Below the pieces are notes generated by a model, which was not told the origin of the DNA, did no database searches, and saw only the letters and a list, made by a program, of their open reading frames with translations. Below, piece by piece: positions 17,714 through 25,587 of a stretch of 64,000 bases of DNA. The translations under genes and the position numbers were made by a program. Every line of letters begins with the position of its first letter. Within the stretch, counting starts at the first letter, position 1. The stretch lies in NCBI GenBank assembly GCA_023420415.1, contig JAEZWF010000012.1:62001-126000 (forward strand), written 5' to 3'. This DNA is from Actinomycetes bacterium (GTDB taxonomy: Bacteria > Actinomycetota > Actinomycetes > Actinomycetales > Dermatophilaceae).

Positions 17714-18718
17714 TCAGTAGAGGCTGGGTGAGTCGTCGGTGACGTAGTCGGCGCCGGAGTAGGCGCCGGTCGCGATCCGCTGCCGTTGCAGGAGAAGGTC
17801 GTTCAGCAGGCTCGAGGCGCCGAACCGGAACCAGTGGTTGTCGAGCCACTCCTCACCGGCGACCTCGTTGACCGTCACGAGGTACTTGAGGGCGTCCTTG
17901 CTCGTGCGGATGCCGCCTGCCGGCTTGACCCCGACCATCTCGCCGGTGAGGTCGAGCCAGTCGCGCACCGCCTCGAGCATGATCATCGTGACCGGCAGCG
18001 TCGCCGCGGGGGACACCTTGCCGGTCGAGGTCTTGATGAAGTCGCCGCCCGCGAGCATCGACAGCCACGACGCGCGGCGCACGTTGTCATAGGTCACGAG
18101 CTCGCCGGTCTCCATGATCACCTTGAGCCGGGCGTCTCCGCAGGCCTCCTTGACGGCGGCGATCTCGCGGAACACCGTCAGGTAGTCACCCGCGAGGAAC
18201 GCGCCCCGGTCGATGACCATGTCGATCTCGTCGGCCCCGGCCTCGACCGCGAACCGGGTGTCGGCGAGCTTGACCGGCATCGACGCGCGCCCGCTCGGGA
18301 ACGCCGTCGCCACCGCGGCCACGTTGACCCCGGAGTCGGCGCCGAGCGCGTCCTTGGCGATCTCGACCATGTCGCCGTAGACGCAGACCGCGGCCGGGCG
18401 CGGCGTCGACAGGTCGGTCACGTCGGGGGTGAGGGCCTTGGCGCACAGCCCGCGAACCTTGCCGGGGGTGTCGGCGCCCTCGAGCGTGGTGAGGTCGATC
18501 ATCGAGATCGCGGTGTCGATGCCCCACTGCTTGCTCGTGGTCTTGATCGACCTGGTGCCGAGGGCAGCGGCGCGGGCCTCGGCGCCGACCTGGTCGACGC
18601 CGGGCAGGCCGTGCAGCCAGCTCGTCAGGGCGGTGTTCGTCAGGCGGGTGACGCCGAGCAGGTCTCGTGCCCGCGCCGTGGCGTCGACGGCGGAGTCCGC
18701 AGCAACAGTGGTGCTCAC
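17714..18718 (-). CDS. deoC: Deoxyribose-phosphate aldolase
   Basis: Splits 2-deoxyribose-5-phosphate into glyceraldehyde-3-phosphate and acetaldehyde. 334 residues, the longer form of this TIM-barrel family. Visible are DEIDMVIDRGAFLAGD, LKVIMETGEL, the Schiff-base lysine stretch GGDFIKTSTGK and GVKPAGGIRT. The GTG start follows a TAGGAT box by 6 nt. The aldehyde dehydrogenase pair and the uridine-kinase-like gene follow on the same strand. Confidence 0.95.
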   Translation of the reverse strand: MSTTVAADSAVDATARARDLLGVTRLTNTALTSWLHGLPGVDQVGAEARAAALGTRSIKTTSKQWGIDTAISMIDLTTLEGADTPGKVRGLCAKALTPDVTDLSTPRPAAVCVYGDMVEIAKDALGADSGVNVAAVATAFPSGRASMPVKLADTRFAVEAGADEIDMVIDRGAFLAGDYLTVFREIAAVKEACGDARLKVIMETGELVTYDNVRRASWLSMLAGGDFIKTSTGKVSPAATLPVTMIMLEAVRDWLDLTGEMVGVKPAGGIRTSKDALKYLVTVNEVAGEEWLDNHWFRFGASSLLNDLLLQRQRIATGAYSGADYVTDDSPSLY

Positions 18719-18724
18719 CGGACG

Positions 18725-18730
18725 ATCCTA
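18725..18730 (-). promoter_or_regulatory. -10 box TAGGAT, leaderless deoC
   Basis: TAGGAT on the minus strand, 6 nt before the GTG at 18718. Confidence 0.55.
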
Positions 18731-18753
18731 GCCCGCTCCGGCACCCCGCCTTG

Positions 18754-18864
18754 CGTCTGCGAGTTTGCCCCGCTGGTGGGCAAGTTCGCAGACGTCGCCG
18801 GAGGCCCTTGCTTGCGTCCGCGCTTGTGGTTGTCGGAGCCGCCAGATCCGCGGACGCAAGCAAG
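18754..18864. repeat. Two TTGCGTC-type hairpins upstream of deoC
   Basis: First stem-loop: arms 18754-18770 and 18778-18794, loop CGCTGGT, nearly identical to the one at 20159-20215. Second: arms 18807-18822 and 18849-18864, 16 perfect pairs (CTTGCTTGCGTCCGCG). A GGTATGCCGC motif lies just beyond, at 18872. They sit between the protease stop and deoC. Confidence 0.75.
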
Positions 18865-18886
18865 CCGGCGGGGTATGCCGCGGGGC

Positions 18887-20050
18887 TCAGGCGGCGGGGC
18901 CCTCGCCCAAGGTGACGGTCGCCGTGTGCTCGGCACCGCTCCCGTCGGTCCAGACGATCGCCACCCGGTCGCCGGGCTCGTGCTCGCCCAGCGCGGCGGT
19001 CAGCTCCTCGGTGCCGCCCACCGAGGTGCCGTCGAGCGCGGTGATGGTGTCACCGGCGCTCAGCCCGGCACGCTCGGCCGCCGAGTCGGCGACGACGCCC
19101 GCGATGGTGACGCCGGCGGCATACCCGCTGCTCTGCGGTGCCCACCCGCCGAACTGGCCGTCACCGGCGGCGCTCGTCTGCACGCCGAGGAAGGCCGGGA
19201 CGCCCTGCGAGACGGTCGCGTTGTCGGTGCCGGCCAGGATCTGGCTGGCGATGTCGAGCGCGTGGTCGATCGGGATGGCGTAACCGGCGACCGTCTGGCC
19301 GGTGCGGTCGGTCTGGGCGGCGGTGTCGATGCCGATGACCCTGCCGCTGGCGTCGAGCAGCGGTCCGCCGGAGTCGCCGGACGCGATGGCGGCATCGGTC
19401 TGGATCAGCCCGGTGAGGGTCTCGCCGTCGCCCGAGCCGTCGCCGGCGGTGATCTGCTGGTCGAGCGCGGTAACCGTGCCGGGGCTGGCGGCGGTGCCGG
19501 GCTCGTTGCCCGCGTTGCCGACCCCGGTGACCTCGTCGCCCACCGTCACGCCGGCGGACGAGCCCATGGGCGCCGTGGCCAGACCGCCTGCACCCTCGAG
19601 CCGCAGCACCGCGATGTCGTTGGTGGCGCTGGTGCCGACGACGTTGGCGGTGTAGGTCCGGCCGGTCGCGAGGACCGTGACCTTGATGGAGGTGGAGCCC
19701 GAGATCACGTGGTTGTTGGTGAGGATCGTGCCGTCGGAGGTGAGGACGATGCCGGTGCCGGCCGCCTCGCCCTGGCCGAAGCCCACGGTGGTGACGATGT
19801 CGACGACGCCGGTCAGCTGGGAGCTGGTCGCTTCGGTGGTCGCCTGGGTCGTGGTCGTCTGAGCGGCGGAATCGCCGTAGCCCCAACCGAATCCGTCGCG
19901 GGCCCATGGCGGTGAGGCGGTCGTCGCGACGGTGGTCGCGTGGCCGGGTGGTGGCGCCATGAGCTGGGCGCCGCCCAGGGTGACGGTGCCGACGGCGAGC
20001 ACGCTCGCCGCGACGACGTTGAGGGTCCGGGAACGGGGGAGGAGTCGCAT
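18887..20050 (-). CDS. Secreted HtrA-like trypsin-type serine protease with PDZ domain
   Basis: 387 residues. A signal peptide or anchor covers residues 1-31 (RSR, then VVAASVLAVGTVTLGGAQL), followed by a Thr-rich linker to about 80. The protease domain has the full triad: H114 in TNNHVI, D145 in NDIAVLRL and S227 in ASGDSGGPL. The C-terminal PDZ domain (about 290-385) carries AERAGLSAGDTITALDG. It acts outside the membrane in envelope protein quality control or processing. A ribosome site AGGTGA precedes the ATG. Confidence 0.92.
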   Translation of the reverse strand: MRLLPRSRTLNVVAASVLAVGTVTLGGAQLMAPPPGHATTVATTASPPWARDGFGWGYGDSAAQTTTTQATTEATSSQLTGVVDIVTTVGFGQGEAAGTGIVLTSDGTILTNNHVISGSTSIKVTVLATGRTYTANVVGTSATNDIAVLRLEGAGGLATAPMGSSAGVTVGDEVTGVGNAGNEPGTAASPGTVTALDQQITAGDGSGDGETLTGLIQTDAAIASGDSGGPLLDASGRVIGIDTAAQTDRTGQTVAGYAIPIDHALDIASQILAGTDNATVSQGVPAFLGVQTSAAGDGQFGGWAPQSSGYAAGVTIAGVVADSAAERAGLSAGDTITALDGTSVGGTEELTAALGEHEPGDRVAIVWTDGSGAEHTATVTLGEGPAA

Positions 20051-20158
20051 CGAGGGTCACCTGCGGTTCGGTCGAGTCGGTTGCTGTCGACCCTTACGAC
20101 ACAGCGCGCGAGTGCGAGGGCACTGTGGCGTCCCTGTGCCCTTCCTGTGGCCCTCCGG

Positions 20159-20215
20159 CTTGCTTGCGTCTGCGAGTTTGCCCCGCTGGTGGGCAAGTTC
20201 GCAGACGCAAGCAAG
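20159..20215. repeat. Long perfect hairpin of the TTGCGTC family
   Basis: Arms 20159-20175 and 20199-20215 form 17 perfect pairs, followed by weaker pairing TTTGCCC/GGGCAAG around a CGCTGGT loop. The element closely matches 18754-18794 and 8980-9026. It lies after the mutase stop and before the protease gene, as a terminator would. Confidence 0.75.
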
Positions 20216-20224
20216 GGGTGGGGG

Positions 20225-21946
20225 TCAGGGGCGGGTGAGGGACTCCATGGCGGTGCGTATGCCGGCGAGCCGCTTCGCTGCTGCCGCCTTCGCCTCCCCG
20301 AGCCGGCCGGCGTCGCCCCCCGCGACCGGCTCGATGACCTCGAGGTAGACCTTGACCTTCGGCTCGGTGCCGGACGGCCGCACGATGATGCGCGAGTCGT
20401 CGGCGAGGTAGTAACGCAGCCCGTCGGTGGGCGGCAGGTCCACGCTCCCGGCGGACAGGTCGTCGGCCCGCGCGACCGCGACACCGGCCACCTCGGCGGG
20501 CGCGTCGTCGCGCAGCTTGGCCATGATCTGCGGGATCAGGGCCAGGTCGTCGACGCGCACCGAGAACGAGTCGGTCGCGTGCACGCCGTGCTGCACGGCA
20601 AGGGCATCGAGCAGGTCCGCCAGCGACCGGCCTTCCGCCTTGAGCGTCGCCACCAGCTCGGCCACCATGAGTGCCGCGCTGACCCCGTCCTTGTCGCGCA
20701 CGGTCTCCGGGTCGACGCAGTAGCCCAGCGCCTCCTCGTAGCCGTACCGGAGCCCGGGCACCCGGGAGATCCACTTGAACCCGGTCAGTGTCTCCTCGTG
20801 CCGGAGCCCGGCGGCGCTCGCAATCGCGGCGAGCAGCCGTGACGACACGATCGAGTTGGCGAACACCGCATCCGGCGAGACGCCTCGCGCGAGCACGTGC
20901 GCCCCCAGCAGGGCACCGACCTCGTCACCGCGCAGCATCCGCCACCCCCCGGGTGCCGGGACGGCGACCGCGCACCGGTCGGCGTCGGGGTCGTTGGCGA
21001 TGACGACGTCGGGGCCGGTCTGCTCGGCCAGGTCGAGCGCCGCGTCCATCGCTCCCGGCTCCTCCGGGTTGGGAAACGACACCGTCGGGAACGCCGGGTC
21101 CGGCTGCGCCTGGCTCTCCACCGGGATCGGCGCGGCATACCCCGCCCGCACGAACGCCGCCTTGACCGTCTCCGCACCGACACCGTGCAGCGCCGTGTGC
21201 ACCACCGTCACGTCGCGCGGGCTGTCCTGGGCGACGACCGCGGCCGTGGCGTCGAGGTAGGCGTCGAGCACGTCGTCCTCGAGCGTCTCCCAGCCGTCGT
21301 CGGCGAGCGGCACGTCCGCCACCGCCGAGACGCGGGCGATGTGCCGGGCGATCTGGCTGTCCGACGGCGGCACGATCTGCGACCCGTCGCCGAGGTAGAC
21401 CTTGTAGCCGTTGTCCTGTGGCGGGTTGTGGCTCGCCGTCACCATCACGCCCGCATCGGCACCGAGGAAGCGAATCGCGTACGCCAGCACCGGAGTTGGC
21501 AGCGGGCGCGGCAGGATCGCAGCCTTGCCCCCGGCGCCCACGACGACCGCGGCAGTGTCGCGCGCGAAGACGTCGGACTTGGTGCGCGCGTCATAGCCGA
21601 TCACCACAAAGGGCTCCGGCGTGGTCTCCTGCAGGTATGCCGTGAGGCCGGCTGCCGCGCGGATGACGACCGAGCGGTTCATCCGGTTGGGGCCGGCGCC
21701 GATGGCGCCGCGCAGCCCGGCGGTGCCGAACGCGAGCATGCCCGAGAACCGGTCGGCCAGATCGGCCACCGCTGCGTCGTCACCCTCCTTGGCCCGCGCG
21801 AGGACGTCACCGAGCTCGACGCGGGTGTCGTGGTCGGGGTCGTCGTCGATCCAGGCCTGCGCGGCCTCGATCAGCTCCTGCGCACCGGTGCCGCCCCCAC
21901 CGGAAGGTGAGGCGGACGCGCGGCCGTGGCGGGCGGCATACGTCAT
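20225..21946 (-). CDS. Phosphohexomutase (phosphopentomutase/phosphomannomutase type)
   Basis: 573 residues, four-domain alpha-D-phosphohexomutase. The phosphoserine loop is VMVTASHNPPQDNGYKVY, the metal loop is NDPDADRCAV, the sugar loop is GYEEALGYCVDP (GYEEA), and the phosphate-binding loop is VRPSGTEPKVKVY. A GTAGLRG motif comes early. Start ATG 21946, 13 bp after the punA stop, with AGAGGA upstream. M. tuberculosis has pmmB directly after its purine nucleoside phosphorylase gene. Here the likely job is to convert (deoxy)ribose-1-phosphate to the 5-phosphate for deoC; hexose activity is possible. Confidence 0.9.
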   Translation of the reverse strand: MTYAARHGRASASPSGGGGTGAQELIEAAQAWIDDDPDHDTRVELGDVLARAKEGDDAAVADLADRFSGMLAFGTAGLRGAIGAGPNRMNRSVVIRAAAGLTAYLQETTPEPFVVIGYDARTKSDVFARDTAAVVVGAGGKAAILPRPLPTPVLAYAIRFLGADAGVMVTASHNPPQDNGYKVYLGDGSQIVPPSDSQIARHIARVSAVADVPLADDGWETLEDDVLDAYLDATAAVVAQDSPRDVTVVHTALHGVGAETVKAAFVRAGYAAPIPVESQAQPDPAFPTVSFPNPEEPGAMDAALDLAEQTGPDVVIANDPDADRCAVAVPAPGGWRMLRGDEVGALLGAHVLARGVSPDAVFANSIVSSRLLAAIASAAGLRHEETLTGFKWISRVPGLRYGYEEALGYCVDPETVRDKDGVSAALMVAELVATLKAEGRSLADLLDALAVQHGVHATDSFSVRVDDLALIPQIMAKLRDDAPAEVAGVAVARADDLSAGSVDLPPTDGLRYYLADDSRIIVRPSGTEPKVKVYLEVIEPVAGGDAGRLGEAKAAAAKRLAGIRTAMESLTRP

Positions 21947-21959
21947 GGTCGTGGTCCTC

Positions 21960-22811
21960 TCAGATCTGGGCGACGACGGCGGCGAGGAGGCGACCACAGC
22001 GTTCGGCGGCGGCCTGGCCGGCCTCGATGACCTCTTCGTGCGACAGCGGCTGGTCGCTGATGCCGGCGGCGAGGTTGGTCACGAGCGAGATGCCGAGGAC
22101 GTCGAGCCCGGCCTGGCGCGCGGCGATCGCCTCGAGCGTCGTCGACATGCCGACGAGGTCGCCGCCGAGCACCTTGGCCATCTGCACCTCGGCCGGGGTC
22201 TCGTAGTGAGGGCCGCGGAACTGGACGTACACGCCCTCGTCGAGGTCGCCGTCGACGGTGCGGGCGAGGTCGCGCAGGCGGGGTGTGTAGAGGTCGGTGA
22301 GGTCGACGAAGTTGGCGCCCTCGATGGGGGAGGTGGCCGTGAGGTTGAGGTGGTCACGGATGAGGACGGGCGTGCCGGGCGCCCAGTCGGGGTTGAGCCC
22401 GCCGCACCCGTTGGTGAGGACCATGGTCCGGCACCCGGCCGCGGCGGCGGTGCGGACCGCGTGGACGACGGCGCGCACGCCCCTCCCCTCGTAGAAGTGC
22501 GTGCGGGTGCCGTAGACCAGCGCGCGGCGACCGGTGTCGCCGATGGCGACCGAGCGCATCGTGCCGGAGTGGCCGGCGACCGCGGCCTTGGCGAAGCCGG
22601 GCACCTCGGAGTTGTCGATCGTCGCGAGCGTCTCGCCGATGAGGTCGCCGGTCTGGCCCCACCCGGAGCCGAGGACGAGCGCGACGTCGTGGCGCTGCGC
22701 GCCCGACTTCTCGGCGATCACCGCCGCGGCGGCACGGGCCACCTCGAACGGGTCGGTGCTCGGGTCGGACAGGTCCAGGTTGGCCGTCGTGGGGCCGTTC
22801 TGCTCGCTCAC
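21960..22811 (-). CDS. punA: Purine nucleoside phosphorylase
   Basis: 283 residues, trimeric-type PNP. It has the LVLGSGWG phosphate loop, HSGTMRSVAIG, VVHAVRTAAAAGCRTMVLTNGCGGLN and the base-binding YVQFRGPHYETPAEVQM. It yields hypoxanthine/guanine and (deoxy)ribose-1-phosphate. GTG at 22811 is favoured over an upstream ATG because TACAGT (22823-22818) stands 6 nt before it. It is followed by the mutase in one transcript and is divergent from lpdA. Confidence 0.95.
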   Translation of the reverse strand: MSEQNGPTTANLDLSDPSTDPFEVARAAAAVIAEKSGAQRHDVALVLGSGWGQTGDLIGETLATIDNSEVPGFAKAAVAGHSGTMRSVAIGDTGRRALVYGTRTHFYEGRGVRAVVHAVRTAAAAGCRTMVLTNGCGGLNPDWAPGTPVLIRDHLNLTATSPIEGANFVDLTDLYTPRLRDLARTVDGDLDEGVYVQFRGPHYETPAEVQMAKVLGGDLVGMSTTLEAIAARQAGLDVLGISLVTNLAAGISDQPLSHEEVIEAGQAAAERCGRLLAAVVAQI

Positions 22812-22817
22812 CTGCGC

Positions 22818-22823
22818 ACTGTA
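22818..22823 (-). promoter_or_regulatory. -10 box TACAGT, leaderless punA
   Basis: TACAGT on the minus strand, 6 nt before GTG 22811. Confidence 0.55.
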
Positions 22824-22876
22824 GCGAGCCCGGGCCGAGCGCCGCACCGGCCCGCCGGGGTGGTTGGATGGGTGCC

Positions 22877-24283
22877 GTGAACGCGCCAGAGACCTCCGTC
22901 GTCATCGTCGGTGGCGGCCCCGGCGGGTACGAAGCCGCGCTGGTCGCAGCGCACCTCGGGGCCGAGGTCACGGTCGTCGACCGCGACGGTGTGGGTGGCG
23001 CCGCGGTGCTCACCGACTGCGTCCCGTCCAAGACGCTCATCTCGACGGCCGACTTCATGTCGCAGTTCGAGACCGCCTCCGACCTCGGCGTGCACCTCGA
23101 GGACGACGAGGGTGACGAGGTCGCCGACTCGGTCGCGCAGCTGCCCGCCGTCAACAAACGCATCCGGGCGCTCGCAGCCGCGCAGTCTCGTGACATCGCC
23201 GGCCGGCTCGCCACCGACGGCGTGACCATCCTCGACGGCACCGGACGCCTCGCGTCCGCCTCGCAGGTCGAGGTCGCCCACGCCGACGGGTCCACCTCGA
23301 CCCTGGACGCCGACGTGGTCCTGCTGGCGACCGGCGCGACGCCGCGGGTCATGCCGAGTGCGCAGCCCGACGGCGAGCGCATCCTCACCTGGCAGCAGAT
23401 CTACGAGCTGAAGGACCTGCCAGAGCACCTCGTCGTCGTCGGCTCCGGTGTGACCGGTGCCGAGCTCGCGCAGGCCTACCTCGGGCTCGGCAGCCGCGTC
23501 ACCCTCGTGTCGTCGCGCGACCGCGTCCTGCCCGGCGAGGACGCCGACGCGGCCACCGTCATCGAGGACGTCTTCCGCAAGCGCGGCATGGAGGTCCTCG
23601 GGCGCTCGCGGATGGAGTCGGTCACGCGCACCGACACCGGGGTGGTGGTCAAGCTCGTCGACGGACGCGAGGTCGAGGGCTCGCATGCGCTGCTCGCCGT
23701 CGGCTCGGTGCCGCAGACGTCCGGCCTCGGGCTCGAGGAGGCGGGCGTCCGGCTCGCCGAGTCCGGTCACATCCAGGTCGACCGCGTCTCCCGCACGAGC
23801 GTGCGAGGCGTGTATGCCGCGGGCGACTGCACGGGGGTCCTTCCCCTTGCGTCCGTGGCGGCGATGCAGGGGCGGATCGCCATGGCGCACGCCCTCGGGG
23901 ACGCGGTGGCACCGCTCAACCTGCACAGCGTCTCGGCCAACATCTTCACCGACCCGGAGATCGCGACCGTCGGCTACTCGCAGAAGGACGTCGACGAGGG
24001 CACGGTCGACGCCACGGCAGTGATGCTGCCGCTGGCCACGAACCCGCGCGCCAAGATGCAGGGCATCACCGACGGGTTCGTGAAGCTGTTCGCCCGCCGC
24101 GGTGTCGGGACGGTCGTCGGGGGAGTGGTCGTGGCGCCGCGGGCGTCCGAGCTCATCTACCCCGTGACCTTGGCGGTGCAGCACTCGCTCACCGTGGACC
24201 AGCTGGCCGGGACGTTCACCGTCTACCCGTCGCTGTCCGGCTCGATCGCCGAGGCAGCACGCCAGCTCCACGCCCGCGACTGA
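22877..24283 (+). CDS. lpdA: NAD(P)H-quinone dehydrogenase (LpdA type flavoprotein)
   Basis: 468 residues, flavin-dependent disulfide-reductase fold: FAD motif VVIVGGGPGGYEAA, NAD(P) motif VVVGSGVTGAELA, second FAD motif GVYAAGDCTG and a C-terminal dimer domain. The redox motif is GGAAVLTDCVPSK, so the first of the two usual cysteines is Ala, and the C-terminal His-Glu pair is missing (YPSLSGS). Dihydrolipoamide reduction is therefore not expected. M. tuberculosis LpdA (Rv3303c) is a quinone reductase with the same kind of losses and similar neighbours. GTG 22877 is 7 nt after TTGGAT; ATG 22868 is the alternative. Confidence 0.9.
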   Translation: MNAPETSVVIVGGGPGGYEAALVAAHLGAEVTVVDRDGVGGAAVLTDCVPSKTLISTADFMSQFETASDLGVHLEDDEGDEVADSVAQLPAVNKRIRALAAAQSRDIAGRLATDGVTILDGTGRLASASQVEVAHADGSTSTLDADVVLLATGATPRVMPSAQPDGERILTWQQIYELKDLPEHLVVVGSGVTGAELAQAYLGLGSRVTLVSSRDRVLPGEDADAATVIEDVFRKRGMEVLGRSRMESVTRTDTGVVVKLVDGREVEGSHALLAVGSVPQTSGLGLEEAGVRLAESGHIQVDRVSRTSVRGVYAAGDCTGVLPLASVAAMQGRIAMAHALGDAVAPLNLHSVSANIFTDPEIATVGYSQKDVDEGTVDATAVMLPLATNPRAKMQGITDGFVKLFARRGVGTVVGGVVVAPRASELIYPVTLAVQHSLTVDQLAGTFTVYPSLSGSIAEAARQLHARD

Positions 24284-24464
24284 GCCGCGGCCGCGGCATA
24301 CCCGGACGTCGGTAACCCACCCACATGAAAGATCGTCGACGACCCGCAGGCGTGGTTCGACCCAACCTCGAACCGGACATATCGCGATGAACGTGAGTAG
24401 GGTCGGCCCTGACGGCGCTGGGGGCCGTCGCTCCCGCTAGTTCACACGCACTGGAAGGCAGATC

Positions 24465-25493
24465 ATGGCCGACGGTTGGATGGACAAGATCAAGGACTAC
24501 GTCAAGGGCAATCCGGAGAAGGCCGACTCGGCCATCGAGAAGGTCGAGAACGTCATCGACTCCAAGACCGGTGGCAAGTACTCGGAACAGATCGACAAGG
24601 GCGGCGACGCGATCCGCGGCAAGCTCGGGATCCCGGGTGAGCAGGACCCGCAGGCGCCGGGACAGCCGCCGGCCGACCAGCCGGGCCAGACCCCCAACGA
24701 CCAGACGATCCCGTCGCCCACACCGGAGCCGGGACCGTCGCCGACGCCCGAACCGACCCCCGGTCCTGTGCCGGACCCGACGCCGCAGCCCGGCCCCGAG
24801 CCGGGCCCCACGCCGACGCCCGACCCGGGGCCAACGCCCACCCCTGACCCCGGTCCCGTCCCCTCACCCGACCCGGCCCCCAGTGGCGGCGACTCGCCGG
24901 TGCCCGACCCGACCGCACCGGCCCCCGCCCCCTCGGACCCGACGGCCGGGGACAGCACCACCGGGTCCAGCCAGGACGGGCCCAGCTGGGACGAGCCGCG
25001 GTCCGGGGGCGCCGGCCAGGACACCGGTGCGGACCATGGTCGTAGCACCGACGGCGGCGGGTACGACGGCGGCACAGTTGGTGGCAACGACGGGGCCGAC
25101 CGCGGCGGTGATGACGGCGGTACGTCCGGTGAGGCGCCGAACCCCAGCCCCGGCACCGGCGATCCGCAGCCCGGCGGTTCCGCGGCCGACGACGGCTCCC
25201 TGACCCCCGGCCAGGACACCGGTTCTGGCGACTCGGGCGCGTGGGACCGCGGTGGCGACTCGGGTTCGGCCGACACAGGTTCCAGCGACACCGGGTCTGG
25301 TGACTCGGGTTCGTGGGACCGCGGCAGCGATGCCGGTTCGGCCGACACGGGTTCCAGCGACGCGCCGACCGATGGCCCTGCGCAGGTGCCGACCGACGAG
25401 CCGGGCTCGTCCTCGGTGCCCGAGCCGGGACCCGACACCGGCGACAACCCCGGCGGTGCAGAGAAGAAGCTCCCGCCGTTCGGCCAGGGCTGA
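24465..25493 (+). CDS. MT0933-type antitoxin-like domain with long Pro/Gly/Asp-rich tail
   Basis: 342 residues. Residues 1-55 (WMDKIKDYVKGNPEKADSAI, KTGGKYSEQID) match the small MT0933/Rv0909-type family annotated as antitoxin. The rest is low complexity: first alternating Pro/Thr/Glu/Asp repeats (PTPEPTPGPVPDPTP-like, residues 75-150), then Gly/Ser/Asp repeats (GSADTGSSDTG-like) to the end. No signal peptide or membrane helix is visible, so it is presumably cytosolic and disordered. GGAAGG precedes the ATG. No toxin gene lies beside it, so antitoxin function is not supported by context. Confidence 0.75.
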   Translation: MADGWMDKIKDYVKGNPEKADSAIEKVENVIDSKTGGKYSEQIDKGGDAIRGKLGIPGEQDPQAPGQPPADQPGQTPNDQTIPSPTPEPGPSPTPEPTPGPVPDPTPQPGPEPGPTPTPDPGPTPTPDPGPVPSPDPAPSGGDSPVPDPTAPAPAPSDPTAGDSTTGSSQDGPSWDEPRSGGAGQDTGADHGRSTDGGGYDGGTVGGNDGADRGGDDGGTSGEAPNPSPGTGDPQPGGSAADDGSLTPGQDTGSGDSGAWDRGGDSGSADTGSSDTGSGDSGSWDRGSDAGSADTGSSDAPTDGPAQVPTDEPGSSSVPEPGPDTGDNPGGAEKKLPPFGQG

Positions 25494-25516
25494 CCGCGCC
25501 CCCACCGCAGCACCAA

Positions 25517-25582
25517 ACGCACTTCGGGCCACTGAGGTCCGGTCCGGCAACCCGGATCAGACCTCAGTGGCCCGAAGTGCGT
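25517..25582. terminator. Bidirectional terminator with 23-bp perfect stem
   Basis: Arms 25517-25539 and 25560-25582 are exact reverse complements (23 pairs) around a 20-nt loop, between two convergent stop codons (25493 and 25588). Confidence 0.85.
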
Positions 25583-25587
25583 CTACG

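Noticed and set aside
18722..18886. Insertion sequence remnant at the hairpin cluster
   Set aside because: No transposase fragment and no target-site duplication; the hairpins recur alone.
17786..19915. 709-codon open frame on the plus strand
   Set aside because: Runs antisense to deoC and the HtrA-like protease, crosses the hairpin region and has no domain.
24398..24403. TAGGGT box 60 bp before the antitoxin-like gene
   Set aside because: Could be a -10 but no -35 and no leaderless spacing; too weak to list.
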